Part shown: positions 44,546 to 56,529 of the stretch, one piece after another
Layout of the letters: each line of letters opens with the position of its first letter
How positions within the stretch are numbered: position 1 is the stretch's first letter
Origin: Morella rubra
Taxonomy: Eukaryota; Streptophyta; Magnoliopsida; Fagales; Myricaceae
Length of the DNA stretch: 64,000 nucleotides
Direction: 5' to 3'
Assembly: GCA_003952965.2 (NCBI GenBank)
Contig: CM025849.1
Coordinates: forward strand, 21,430,663 to 21,494,662
The notes under the pieces: generated by a model
Seen by the model: only the letters and a program-made list of their open reading frames with translations
What the model was told of the DNA's origin: nothing
The model's database searches: none
Position numbers and translations under genes: made by a program

Positions 44546-47500
44546 TGTGACACCCCTCTTTATTTTCAGCTGTTTGACATATCTAAAAACTAGTATAATA
44601 TATATTTGGAGTTTTCTTGTTTTAATTATTTCTTTATTAAGCTTACATGGTTTTTAACATACTTGCTTGAATATTTTAATTATTTTATTATTCAACGAAG
44701 CGTTTGCATTTGTTTGCATATTGTTTCTTTATGAGCTTCATATTTGCTATTAATTCATTTTTACTTGCATTAGAGGATTTAATTCTATTAAAAGTCTTTT
44801 CAATGTCATCGTCCTTTAATTTTATTTTCTTGCCTTAATGTTCTTATTATTTGGCATATTTAATTATTTTTGCCTAACCTTCAATTTTTCAGCTTATAGC
44901 CGAATATAAGGTAAGATATTATAATCTTGAATATTTTTCCATCATTATATTATATCATATCTTGGTCTAATTAATTTTTTTGCACTATTCCTAACTTGTA
45001 TTTTTTTTTTTTTATGCACATTCCATGACTTGGCCAAATGAGACTTGTGCATGAGGCTTGGTGATAACTTTTTTTTCTCTCTTTCCTTCCCCCTATATTC
45101 GGCCACCTCATGTCCTTCTATTGGCCTTTGTTTTGTCTTTTGTACATGCATTTTACGTTAGAATTTGGAGACCAATTGGCAAGGGCAAGTTTGGAAAAAA
45201 TTGAGAGATTTTGTGTGATTTCCCTTTTCCCTCATTTGCCTAGGATAGAGAAATTGAGACAAATGGCAAATGCTACCTCTTTGCCGCCCATATTGGCCAT
45301 TAAAAGGAGCTTGCTTGTTGTAGTTAAACTTAGATTCAATGATTACCTAAAAGCTAGATTAGGTGCTAGGTTAGATGTTACCCTAGTGGCTAACTAGAGT
45401 TAAGCAAACCATATGAACACTGGGTTTCCTTCTTGTTGTCGACAAAGTGAAATAAGAGAGAGATAGTGAAATAGGGGAGAGTGAGAGAAAACAGCTCAAA
45501 GCAAAAAGCAGGGGAAAAAAAATCGGTGGAGCTTTTAGATCACATTTCCTTGGCTTGCAAGCTCGTTCAAGCCCATTCGCAGGGGGTGGCTCGGCCACCA
45601 CAGCAAGGGAGCCCAGATCTGGGCTCCCCGTGGCCGGGGTGGGTGGCTCCCGGCCACCCTTATCAGGGGAGCCGCGGGGGTGGCTCAAGGCCACCCCTCG
45701 TGGCAAGAGCCACCTCGGTGACAGGGAGCCCAGATCTGGGCTCCCTCACGCAAAGGGGTGGCCTCCTCCCCTGTTCAATTTTTTTTTTTTTTTAACGAAA
45801 ATGCCATAGTTTTTGTGATTTTTCTTTTTAAAAAAATTAGTATACGTACGTTGCAGGATTTTATTAGGTGTGACGTGTTTGCCGTTAGTTGACTGTGCAT
45901 GTAAGGGACAGAATTGGATGAAATGATTAAATCGACAAATAACCATAATCTAAAGATTGATTTGAGCAAATTTGAAACCCAAGGATCATGTTGAAAAAGG
46001 ATATAAAACCTAGGGACTAAAATGGTCATTAACCCAAAAAAAAATCCGTGGAGCTTTTAGATCACATTTCCTTGGTTTGCAAGCTCGTTCAACCTCATTT
46101 CCACTCAATGATTTGGGGCCTACGGGATGAAGTTCTCGTGATTGATGATTCTGGCCTTCCTACAAGGGAAAATCACCAGGGAAGTGGATCAAAACCGTAT
46201 TGTTTGGGAAGAAGTCTTCCAAATCTAGTATTTCAAAAGGAAGAGAGAAAATTACCAAAGAGAAAGAGGTCTTGGTTCCTACAAAAACAACGGAAGGCAT
46301 TTTGGCTTTGGAGCCTCCCGTGGCTTCACTTCCGACTGCCAGTTTAGTTGGTCGAAATAAAGGAAAAAGAAGAGAAGGAAGAGAGGGAAGAAAGAAAGAA
46401 AAAAAAGAAAAAGAAAAAGGAGAGAGGTGCCTTTTCCAAAAGAGATCAAGCACCCATCGTCACTTAGAAGTAAGGGTGTTGGGGTGTTTCGGTGATGGAC
46501 ATAAGGGGGGTCGCGGTTGGGGTCTTTTATTGAGTTCTTTTATAGACTTGGTGACGTGCATGTCGGTAGATAGTAGTTTAAGAGTTTTTGAAGTGAAATG
46601 GATGCATGTATTTAGTTAAAGAAAGAAGAAATGGGGAGAGTGTAGAACTTTTATGCCGATTGCACCTCTCATGCATTTCCTTGGTGGTTTGGTTCTACCT
46701 TGGATTTAAATGTTAGATGGATATCTTGCATGTTGACATATTGCTGCAAAAAGGAAGTTAGAGACCTATAGGAGCCACGGGTTGCACTTGAGTTAAAAAA
46801 TAAAATAAAATATATGCATGCAAGCTTGACCTTATGAACTTGATCTTGTTGTTTTCCTTTATTGTTTTAGTATACCTTGTTTTGATGACCATGATTATGT
46901 GGAGGAATATTGAAAGATGAAGTTTGGTGGAAGATAAGGGATGGCAGTGCCCTATGACCGAATTTCTTGGAGTTTTTATAGCTGGAAGATGTGAAATAAA
47001 TGATATTGTTTTCACATGTTTGAATGTTTGATGATTTGGAAGAAAGGAAAACTATGAATGGTGACTTTTGGGTGATGATTTGGTATTTTCAGTTATCTTT
47101 AAGCATATTTTGATAAAATCATAATAATCCATGCACATAAGTACACATACATTAATATTGTAAGTCAAAAGAAAGAGATGCATGCAAAACTAGGGTACCC
47201 GAATGCTTAAAGGATTTTTCAAGTAGGTGCAGGTTTTATTTTGACACCAAACTTTCAATATATGAAGTTTAATAATTATAGGTCTTACACTAAAAATTTC
47301 AGCTAATTTGGATAAGTAGAAATGACCGAATTGCCCTTGGAAGAACTTGGGGCAGTTTCAGCATATTGGAAAAAGATAGGGGTAAAAACGTCCAAGACCA
47401 AATTTTAGACCTATGGTTATTATGGACTTAATTCAAGGGAATTAAGGTAGAAATTATAACTCATAACTAATTCACATGAGGCCCAAAACACAAGGTCTAA

Positions 47501-49195
47501 TGTGAAAATAAAATCGGCCTATTAAGATTTTAATAAGTTCATAATTAATTAAATAAATAGTACAACTAAATCAAGATAGATTAGTAATATTAAAATCTGT
47601 AAAATTCCATTTAAAGGTATGCTTAATAACAAGTGACTAAAAATAGATTAATAATGTAAGGTAGTGAACTTAAGACATGCAAGTTCAAGCTCTTAGATTA
47701 ATTAGTTTAGAACATAATTTATGGAATTGTTAATACTTCTCTTCTAATGTTCAATGTCATTTGCAATTTTATTTTGATATCCATTAATCGTTTTTTGGTG
47801 AATTGAATTATCGATGATGCATATGTTACATGCTACATCAACATATCATGGGTATGAGGATTCTGTTGACCGAAATGACCGAAATGAAACCCATACCCAG
47901 AGGTGGTCCTGAGATCGGTGACGGTACCGTTCACAATGGGATAGTGCAAGCCACCACTAAGAGGATAGTGGTTGGTATCCCTAGGCGATGAAACAATGCA
48001 TGCCTAACCGGGTCCTGGTGCCGGGCAAGGGACAGTCCCAGAGGAAAGGAGGCACGCACAACCCAGACTCTGGGGGTTAAACAGAGCATAGTAAGGACAC
48101 CTCTACCAAACCAGAAAAAAGAAAGAAAGTGAAATGACCGGGAAACGGATGCATTCATTCTGCATTGCATCGCTCATACCACATTAATTGGCTTATTTAT
48201 GAATATTGTTTTATGGTTGTTTATTCTCTATTGCTATTACTTCTATTTCATATTGTTGCAAGTCATGTCCCCCTATCCCCCCTTACTGAGTCAGTAGGAC
48301 TCACCCATTTTATTTGTTTATTATTTTGTATGTACTGCGGTGGACATTAGACTTGACAGATGAAAACATTTTTGAGGGAGCAGATCTTGGACTTTGACCC
48401 ATACGTTTTAGTTGTTAAGATTTGGACTTACGTGACGGACACACTTGAGGTATACATGAGGTACGAGCCCTCATGGTGCCTCAAAGGTCCACCCACTTCC
48501 CCGTGTGGAAGACTTCGGGCTAGTAGATGTAGATCCAGCCCTCCTACTCATAGTCCCTCCTCCACCGGCCCTGCTGGTTGAAGGTACCGGAGAGACAGAG
48601 TTTATAGATCTGATCTCCGATACCGAGACGGAGGACAAGTAGCCCCTTCATTTTATTTTGGCGGCGTAGATCACGGGCATTGTAGTACGGAAAGCATGTA
48701 GTCAACTTCCACTCTTGTATCTATTTCTCTTTAATTTTGTATTTCTCGTGAAGGATTTGATTTTTGTAAAAGAGAAAACTCCGTGATCTAGTGGAACAAT
48801 GTATTTACACTTTACAAAATTTCTCCTATTTCATTTCTTTCCTTATGCAATATTTGATTTTATTTTCTTATCTTTCATTTCATTTCTTTAACTTCTAAGT
48901 TATTTTCTAATTCCATTTCCTTAATTATTTCATTTTATTTCCGTTATTCAAGTCAAAATTCCTAACTTATAGAATTATTTGAAATGTAGCCTTTTCGTAA
49001 AATTCTTGAAAATATTACTTTTCCTTAATATATTTCTAATTACAAAACAATTTTTCAATTAAAATGCTTCCCCTAAGCTTTTTCAAAGCCAAACATCAGA
49101 ACCTTATAGGATCAATTCGTGCCGTAATTCTTGCTTGTGTGCAAGCCATCGGTATAAATAAGCTTAGGGGGTACGTACTAACACGAAGCGTGACA
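44546..49195. mobile_element. Large solo LTR or LTR-derived element, about 4.65 kb, in the IDM1-like pseudogene
   Basis: The ends are TGTGACACCCC and AAGCGTGACA (TG...CA). The flanks are CTGCC (44541-44545) and CTACC (49196-49200), a 5-bp duplication with one mismatch. Inside are no gag or pol traces. The block near 48280-48310 (CCTTACTGAGTCAGTAGGAC, TCACCC) is common in the long LTRs of Tekay/Del and related gypsy elements. A GC-rich hairpin region (45590-45770) and a 55-base direct repeat (45522 and 46046) suggest a nested insertion. Solo-LTR status is inferred from the lack of an internal region. Confidence 0.7.
45522..46105. repeat. Direct repeats flanking a hairpin-rich insert
   Basis: GTGGAGCTTTTAGATCACAT and the next 35 bases occur at 45526 and again at 46051. 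The stretch between holds two perfect 22-base palindromes (45607-45628 and 45724-45745), further GGTGGCTC / GAGCCACC hairpins and a T15 run. Confidence 0.85.
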
Positions 49196-52100
49196 CTACC
49201 AAATTTAAGAGGTGATCTAGAAAGTAGTCGTCCAACCTGTATGCTACTATTAAGTAAAAGAGTTCAGCAGGTGGTTGCTCCTAAATCCTCACACCACAAT
49301 CCTCGAACTGTACTCTCTTGGTTGATAGACAACATTGTAGTGCTGCCTAGAGCAAAAGTACGATACTGTAGCAGAAAGAACTTTCATTCAATGGCAAAAG
49401 GGCGGATAACTCGCCATGGGATAAAGTGCAGCTGTTGTGAGAAGGTGTTTGCTCTTTCTAACTTCGAAGTTCATGCTGGCAGCAAGTACCACAGACCAGC
49501 TGCTAGTATTTTTCTGGAAGATGGCAGGTCTCTGTTTGATTGCCAAATGCAGGTCATACGAGGTAAGAAGATGGGGAAGCTACGCCAGAAAACCACGTGC
49601 TCGGAATAAGGGAACTTCTCATCAAGGAGAAAATGACAACATTTGTATCGTATGTCACTATGGTGGTGAATTGGTTTTATGCGACAATTGTCCATCCGCA
49701 TTTCTCCAGGGTTGCATAAATTTGAAGGTAGAGAAATTTTTCCATGCATATTCAGCTCAGATCACATAGTCGCCTGATTCCTTCTTAAACATCAAGGCAT
49801 TTTCTTACGGATTAGATGATATAGGTCATTATTCTTGTGGTGGACTGGGCATTGCTTTGTTTCTTTAGGATATTCCGGATGGTGATTGGTTCTGCCCATC
49901 ATGCTGTTGTGCAATTTGCGGGCACACGAAATACAGGAACAATAACGAACATCTAGTTGATGGCATTCTTCACACTTGCAACCAGTGCGAGCATAAATGT
50001 CGGCTAACTTGATTCTGTAGCTAAAACACATGTAATATAGGTTATGTAAATGCATACTCTAACATTCTCGTGGTACAATTTTTTGTCAATTTGATGTAGA
50101 TCACATTGGCTGCTTAAGAAATAGAGGGGAAGATAAGCTGCAAATTTGTCCCGAAGAAAAATGGTTCTGTTGCAAAAAGTGTGCGCAGGTATTTTGATCC
50201 ACTTTTCTCCATTATCAATAATTGTGTCCACTGGGGTTGGATTCGGCAGTTATTATTTCAAAGTTGTTTCGTAGTATATTTTTTACTTCATATAAAAAAA
50301 ACGAAATTGATTTTGAACAACTAGGGCATCATTTATTTTTTCTTTTGCAGGTTCAAATTATCTCATAAAGACATTTTCTAGTTAGCTTTCTAGTAATGTG
50401 GAAGATGCATTTTTATGTATGTTTCTCTTACAATCTTTTCTTTTCTCATTGAATTTGAAGTTCAAATTTAACATTTGAGGATGTATTACTCCAAATGTGG
50501 GAAAACCTTGAGAATTTTGATCATTTCATATATAATTGGCGAAAGTGATGATTACCACAAGATGAGATAGATGACAGCACCTTTTTCCTCTCTTCCTTAC
50601 CGGGGGGCATTCTTCTCTTATTGCCTTCACTTCCCACCCGGCCCGGAAATAGAACCCAGCCCCCTTTTGATCCATTCGTTTCTGCACATAATCTCTTCCC
50701 AGCTTCTTCTAATCCAAGGCAAATTACATTTATCGCAAAGAGAGTGCCAAATCCGCTCAGAACGGGCAGGCGGATAGGTGCTCCTTTCATTGATTGTCGC
50801 CCTTTGAACAGGCAGAGACAAACACACAATTCCAACGGCAGCTCTCCGCTAATAAGTTTGAAGAGGAAATTCAAAAGCAAAGAATATAGAAGCTAGAAGT
50901 AAATTGTCTCTTGGGAAGTACTAGTTGTTATGCAAACAAAGGTCTTGGATTCTTTCCGATTACTTTGTCATAGTTGCAGTATCTATTTCTAGGTTCCGAT
51001 GGGAAAAGAAGTTTCGGGTATCATTAATGTGGTCCAAGTGTGGAGAAATATTTGCTAGGGAGATCTATTCAAATTTAATATTTACATTACAAGAGCAGAT
51101 TGAGTGACCATAAATGGCTGTTATCTTTTTTAGGACAGGATTATAAGACTCAAAGCAGAGGTATTTTAATTTGATGGCCATTTCATTCCTTTAGTGGCTA
51201 ATGGGTTAGTGTATTATGCATGAGAAACGGTACCATAGAGATGGCTTCATTTATGTATTGTCTCAAAATCCCATCTTACACATTTATGTTATTGACCAAT
51301 TCATTTTTGCAGATACTCTTAGGCCTCCAAAAGATCTTAGGCAAACCACTTCCAGCAGGTGAGGACAATTTGACTTGGACATTGCTAAAACCTATGACAC
51401 TTGATACTCACGAGGTTGAGGCCTTGTCAGAGAATCATAGCAAGCTCAATGTTGCTCTTGAAGTGATGCATGAGTGTTTTGAACCAATTAAGGAATCTTG
51501 CACTCAGAGAGATCTTGTTGAAGATGTGATTTTCAATCGAGGGTAAAAGTTTGTTTGTTCTATTTAGTTGTGTTAACTCCCCTTTACTTTGGTGCCAGTA
51601 CATAATTGTTCCATTTCATGGTTCATAATTATTTCTTTACTTAATCCATGGCCCTTTCTGGCATTGTTTGTCATTTACTCTTAGATTGGTTAAAACATGA
51701 ATGTAAATCTGTGAGATACTACATATCTGATTACTGAATATGGATTTCCATTTTGGACAAACACAAAAACATGAAAATCTGAAAATTTGTATCTCTGTGT
51801 TTTCCACCTGTGCCTCTGCATGCCATTGAAATATGCTTGCCTCCCCCAACCCGCGGCTTTCATGGCAGTCTGTAGAGAATTTATCAATTTTAGTACGGAG
51901 GCATGATTTTATGACTTGAAACATTTCAGGTCAGAGCTCAATCGTTTGAATTTTCAAGGGTTCTACACAGTGCTTTTGGAGAGAGACGATGAAATTATTG
52001 CTGTGGCTACTGTAAAGTCAGACTATGACACCCCTTAGGTTTTGTTTTTCTAAATTATAATGGTCTAAATTGTTATTTTCCTGTTCTAGGATACATGGAG

Positions 52101-53331
52101 AGAAGGTGGCGGAAATACCGCTTATTACTACTAGGTTTCGATACCGTTGACATGGAATGTGTCGCATATTGATGAATGAGCTTGAAAAGGTCACTTAAAG
52201 TTTGTTGTTTATGTTTACCTCTTCATTTTCCATGTTTTTCAGGGGTTAGGGGTTGCGAGGTTTTTATAATTGACAATATGAGGCAACAGTTGTTTAAGCA
52301 ATTCTACATTATCTTAAGGTAGACTTACAAACAGTAACATGATGACCCCTTCTGGCTAAAATTAAATTTGATTTAGTGATCAGTCAGAGACCTGAAAAGT
52401 ATTCTGTAGATCAGCCACTGGCATCTCTCACCCATAGTGCACTCAGTTTGTGAGATGTTTTACCAAATTATAGTTGTTAAAATGACCTAGTTTCAGAATT
52501 TTGATTTGCGATATCAAAAAAAAAATAATTTTGATTTGATCCTTTAGGACTTGCTATGTTGAACTCTTTACGCATTCAATGCAAGTTAATACAATTTTTT
52601 GTCTACAACTGAAATATTTAAAACAAGATTCTCTTTTTTAAGTGCAAGTGTCTGTAAGTCCTCGTACGTACCAGTTTCTTTGACAAGCATTTAAGGTTGA
52701 GATCATTTGAGCATTAGAATCAATCTGCTTGTAGAGGGTTGTCTTTGTTGGCCACTGATTTCATTTGTGCAGGTAGATTCATCCTATGCTGTACTTTAGA
52801 TGTAGATGGAAGGACAACAATCCCCCTCTATCTATGTTTCTTCTGTGTTGCTGAAATAGGTCCAAAATATTGACTTAATGAGTAGTGATTCCACCATGTG
52901 TTTGGTTTTTTCTTCAGATGCTCATGGAGTTAGAAGTCGAGAGGCTTGTTTTGCCCGCAATTCCTAGTGTGCTGAACACATGGACTACTTCTTTTGGTTT
53001 TACAAAGATGATGGATTTTGAGAGATTGCACTTTTTGGATTTTACGTTCTTGGGTTTCCCAGATACTGTTATGTGCCAGAAACTCCTAAGAAAAAACCCT
53101 TCAGCTGACTCCAGCCCATCAGGTATCTTTCTTGCCCTTCAAGTATGTTACATAAAGAGCACTAATTTATTAGATTACTGAAGATATGCGATTTTGCAGG
53201 AAGACAACCTGATCTTGTCTACAGAAACAAGGATAATATTGATTTGGATGTTTCTGAAGTATATCAAGCAGAACATAACGATGGGAGCAGATTTATGGAG
53301 CAGGAACAAGTGATGTATGTATAACCTCTCA
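49196..53331 (+). pseudogene. IDM1-like PHD-finger/GNAT acetyltransferase pseudogene, part 3
   Basis: Exons follow family order. 49200-49560 holds a Tify-binding/JAS-like domain (VLSWLIDNIVVLPRAKVRYC, KGRITRHGIKCSCCEKVF, FEVHAGSKYHRP). 49630-49720 holds a PHD finger (CIVCHYGGELVLCDNCPSAF) whose ligand His is replaced by Leu. 49868-50010 reads DIPDGDWFCPSC. 50100-50188 reads GEDKLQICPEEKWFCCKKC. 51312-51546 reads GKPLPAGEDNLTWTLLKP. 51930-52190 is a GNAT core (NFQGFYTVLLERDDEIIAVA). 52918-53120 is MELEVERLVLPAIPSVLNTW, and a last exon ends QEQVMYV at 53321. A TGA at 52148-52150 falls in the acetyl-CoA loop, and a frameshift lies near 49585. The family couples histone reading and acetylation in DNA-methylation control. 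This copy is dead. Confidence 0.88.
50530..50890. other. GC-richer block in an intron of the pseudogene, possible insert
   Basis: Open on both strands (a 119-codon minus frame and a 91-codon plus frame) and unlike the AT-rich intron around it. An organelle-derived insert is possible, but I do not recognise the sequence. Confidence 0.3.
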
Positions 53332-53334
53332 AAT

Positions 53335-54788
53335 CCTCTGTTTATGAATGGAAAAGTAAAATGAACTCAGTGCCGTTGTTATGTATATCAAATTAAAACG
53401 TCATAATTTTAAGTTTGCATTGCTGTTGTTGCTTGTAATGCTCCACATCGTGATATACGTTTTAAAATGAGTTTTGATTATATTCAGAAGCAATATTTTT
53501 CTGTTAAATTGATTACTCGCATGATAAAAGAATGGCTAAGAAGTTGTGGGAACCCCTTCTCTTGATTCTTAACCCATCCCTTGTTATTTAATGCACTTTA
53601 ATCGCAGATAATTTAATGAAAGTCCCGTCTGGTAGGAATTTAAAGAGTTGTAATTAATGTACATCATGGCTCCATAGAGGTACTTAAAGTTGAGTTCGAT
53701 TTAAGAGTAATTTTTAATTTCTTTTGTACCAATTTTTCTTTATAGGTTCTCAATGACAATAATGCAAGTCATCAATTTTGAAGTTTTGTGTGATGTCCCC
53801 CATAGGTTAAACATTCTGCTTTCTCTTTGAAACTGGGCAGTTGTCGTCGTGCTGGGATTTTCTTTTTTCTGATAGGGGGGGTGTAATTATGGTGCTGCTT
53901 CCCTTTAAAGTCCTGTTATACATGGTGTGTAAGCTGGAGTACTTGTCTAGTGCCATCACAATGTTTTATCTATCTACTACATTTGTCTTGTTGAGTGCAT
54001 GAGGGTTGTTTGGCCATAGAACGGAGGAAGTCTATTACAACTTTAACCATTTTACACTTTCTCTCATGAGCTGGCAGGCTCTGGTATTATGGAAAGATCT
54101 ATATTCGGGTATAAACCCAATCCACCCATTGCCTCCTCTGCTACGCAGTGGAGGTGGAATTTTCCATAACTCCAAAGCAAAATCATTTGTATCAAAGCCT
54201 GGTTGGTGCGTAACAACCAGGTTCTCCTTTCCCCAATACTCAACCAATATCAGCTGTTGCCTTCCATATACCAACATTCTAGGTCTTTGGTGACCATGGT
54301 AGTATTTTCTGTTTTGGTGGTTTCAACTCTGTTCTCATTTTTCTAGTTTGGGTGGGCATCAGTTGATTCAATCTTGCTAAGGGTGATTTCTGGTCCTCCA
54401 CAAATTAGCAACTTCTCTCCTATTTGATCATTTGTTGATTGCAGAGATGAGTATTGTTTTTTTTTTTTCTTTAAAGTCATGTTCTGTATTTAGATATGTG
54501 GAGTTGCTGGATATTTTGCTCACCATGTTATTTTTGGCAGTACTGCACGTACCAACTGATGTGGTATGAAGAGCTCTGTTGATATGATGTCATGGTATTT
54601 TGCCCTACGAAATCTTCAATCATTTTGTTCCTTCTCTATTCTTCTCTGATCTGGATTTTCTATTAATTTTTCTTCCAAAAGAACATAGTTTGAGAGGCTT
54701 CTTGTCTATAGGTGGACCAACCATGGCTTAGCAAAACGAGTCAGAACTGCTTGCTTGAAGATGCGCATTTGACATTTCACTAACACAG
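53335..54788. other. Intergenic AT-rich stretch
   Basis: No coding or RNA feature is supported. The overlapping plus and minus frames at 54006-54293 lack domain features. Confidence 0.45.
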
Positions 54789-54956
54789 GCACACATTTCA
54801 ATAAACGGGGGATTTCTTATTGAGTTGAAAGATGGAGAGCTAGCCATGTGTGATCCCGATACCCACAAAATCGAGAAGCTTGGAATCCTTGGAGTTCCAG
54901 GTTCCTTTGAGGTTGTTTATTATGTGGACAGCCTCGTCTCTGTTAGACAAAAATAA
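54789..54956 (+). pseudogene. F-box-associated domain, C-terminal fragment
   Basis: The frame reads NGGFLIELKDGELAMCDPDT, HKIEKLGILGVPGSFEVVYY and VDSLVSVRQK before a stop. This matches the end of the F-box-associated (FBA) domain in plant SCF substrate adaptors, where the final ESLVSL-type block is common. The F-box and most of the domain are absent, so it is a relic or a last exon whose upstream exons have been lost. Confidence 0.75.
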
Positions 54957-54959
54957 AGA

Positions 54960-56190
54960 TGAGGAATGACTAGTTCATGTTTAGGAGCCTTCAGGGGATC
55001 CATTCCTCTTAGTGTGAATGTTCTTCCAGCCACATTCTTTTGCCTTTTGGTGTTTATAAATCACTGATGTTGTCGTTTATTGTTCTGTTCATCGAAGGCG
55101 GCAAATAGGTTAACTTTTGAACCAGTAAGCATGCATCTTCAGCAATATGGAACTCTGGCAAATTACTGGCCAGTGTAATTAATAAATTGTTTTGAAAACA
55201 ATTTGAGAGTTCAACAAATTACAAATTGGAATTAAGAATTATATAAGCTAGGGATTTAATCGGTGATATTATTCTGATCTATTGGCTCATGTGGAATATA
55301 GAATGGTGGAAGGATAAATAAGTTCATATTGTTGGCAAAAGGGATTTCACAAATCAATCTCAAAATTCTCGGGGGTGAATTGTAATATGTTGGTGGACTT
55401 GATTGCCATTAGTAGAAGCCCAAAATTCGGAATAAAAGAATATAAAGGAGTTAATAGAAAATGAGTTTTTCCATGTGATCCTACGGCCGAGATTTGAGAT
55501 CCCTAACGATCCCACGTACTATCACAATTAGGGTTTTCATATATAAGGATAGCTATGAGATAGTCTACCCTAGTAGAATTGAATGGACTAATTGTTAGTC
55601 TAAGAGTTGGCCATCAAGATTCAGAGAAAACCCTAAGATAGTTGTGAGTGTGAAGAGGAAGGAGGCAAAATACTTGAGCTGCTATTGTGGAATCTCGGGA
55701 TTATGAGTTCGACAAGAACATGAAGATTATCGAAAAATTCTCAGATTCTAAAAAGAGAATTGATAAGTTAATTTTTCGCAGATAAACTTTCAGTTATAGC
55801 TTTCGAAACATGTTGTTAGACCAATATTGAGTATTGTAGACTAATCAAGCCTTCTCTCCTTATAGAATTGTGTCACAAAAGCTAAGCGTGTTCAGTAACC
55901 CAACGGCTTGAACGCATTGGTATATTCGAAATTATGGAGTTTACTTCTGGATGGGCGACAATTTCTTTTCCTGGATGGGCATTAGGATTCTGGGGTGGGA
56001 ATAGATAAAACGAGTAAATTTCTGTGGCTTCTGGACCCATGAATTAAATGCGTCGATTTGACATTTGCTTTAAAAATGGACTATTCTGGTTGCTTGTAAG
56101 TTAAAAATCTTTCCCTCCGGAGGAAAAGTGGAGCAGCTGTAAATAGAAGGTTCGCCATAATTTCCTGGCAAAGGAATGTCAGCAATCAAG
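54960..56190. other. Intergenic; probable LTR remnant at about 55190-55900
   Basis: The middle carries a TATA-like CATATATAAGG after AATTAGGGTTTT and the phrase GAGATCCCTAACGATCCCAC, a layout frequent in plant LTRs. No ends or target duplication were found. No gene is seen. Confidence 0.35.
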
Positions 56191-56194
56191 CATA

Positions 56195-56440
56195 TATGAG
56201 ACCAGTGAGCTTTAGCTCAGATGGCTCCTCCCCCTTCGGGGGAGGGATAGATCCTGGGGTCGAATCCCCCTTCTCCCATCCGGGCCTAAGTTTCTTGTGC
56301 TTTAGAATTCTTTGCTCTGGTTTGCCACAAGAAGCCTTAATTAAGCCTCCCCTGTTTCTCGGAGTCGTAATTTCGAATTATTTGCGGCCCATCAACCACA
56401 GAGAGCCTCATGATCACCTCAACGGGTTGGAGAATAGTAA
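56195..56440 (+). mobile_element. SINE-like or tRNA-derived unit with pol III A and B boxes
   Basis: TAGCTCAGATGG (56213-56224) fits an A box and GGGTCGAATCC (56257-56267) is one base from the B-box consensus. Between them is an 8-bp hairpin CCTCCCCCTTCGGGGGAGG, and the B box sits in a GGGG/CCCC T-arm. No acceptor stem or full cloverleaf can be drawn, so it is not a functional tRNA gene. The 3' end is set only by the start of the neighbouring LINE. Confidence 0.5.
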
Positions 56441-56529
56441 CTCTCTTTTTTTCTTTTTTCAAAACAAGAACTTTATTCATATCAGGAACGAAAAAAAAAT
56501 GGAAACACAAAAAGAAAGAAACAAATCAT

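Noticed and set aside
45383..45809. Overlapping 84-107-codon ORFs
   Set aside because: They arise from GC-rich palindromes in an LTR. All frames are open and none has a family signature.
46200..46619. 139-codon plus-strand ORF
   Set aside because: Lys/Glu-rich translation of a purine tract inside an LTR, with no domain.
50521..50880. 119-codon minus ORF, possible organelle gene
   Set aside because: No recognisable organelle protein. Open on both strands and in an intron of a pseudogene.
56196..56275. tRNA gene
   Set aside because: A and B boxes and a T-arm are present, but no acceptor stem or anticodon arm can be paired, so a SINE head is more likely.
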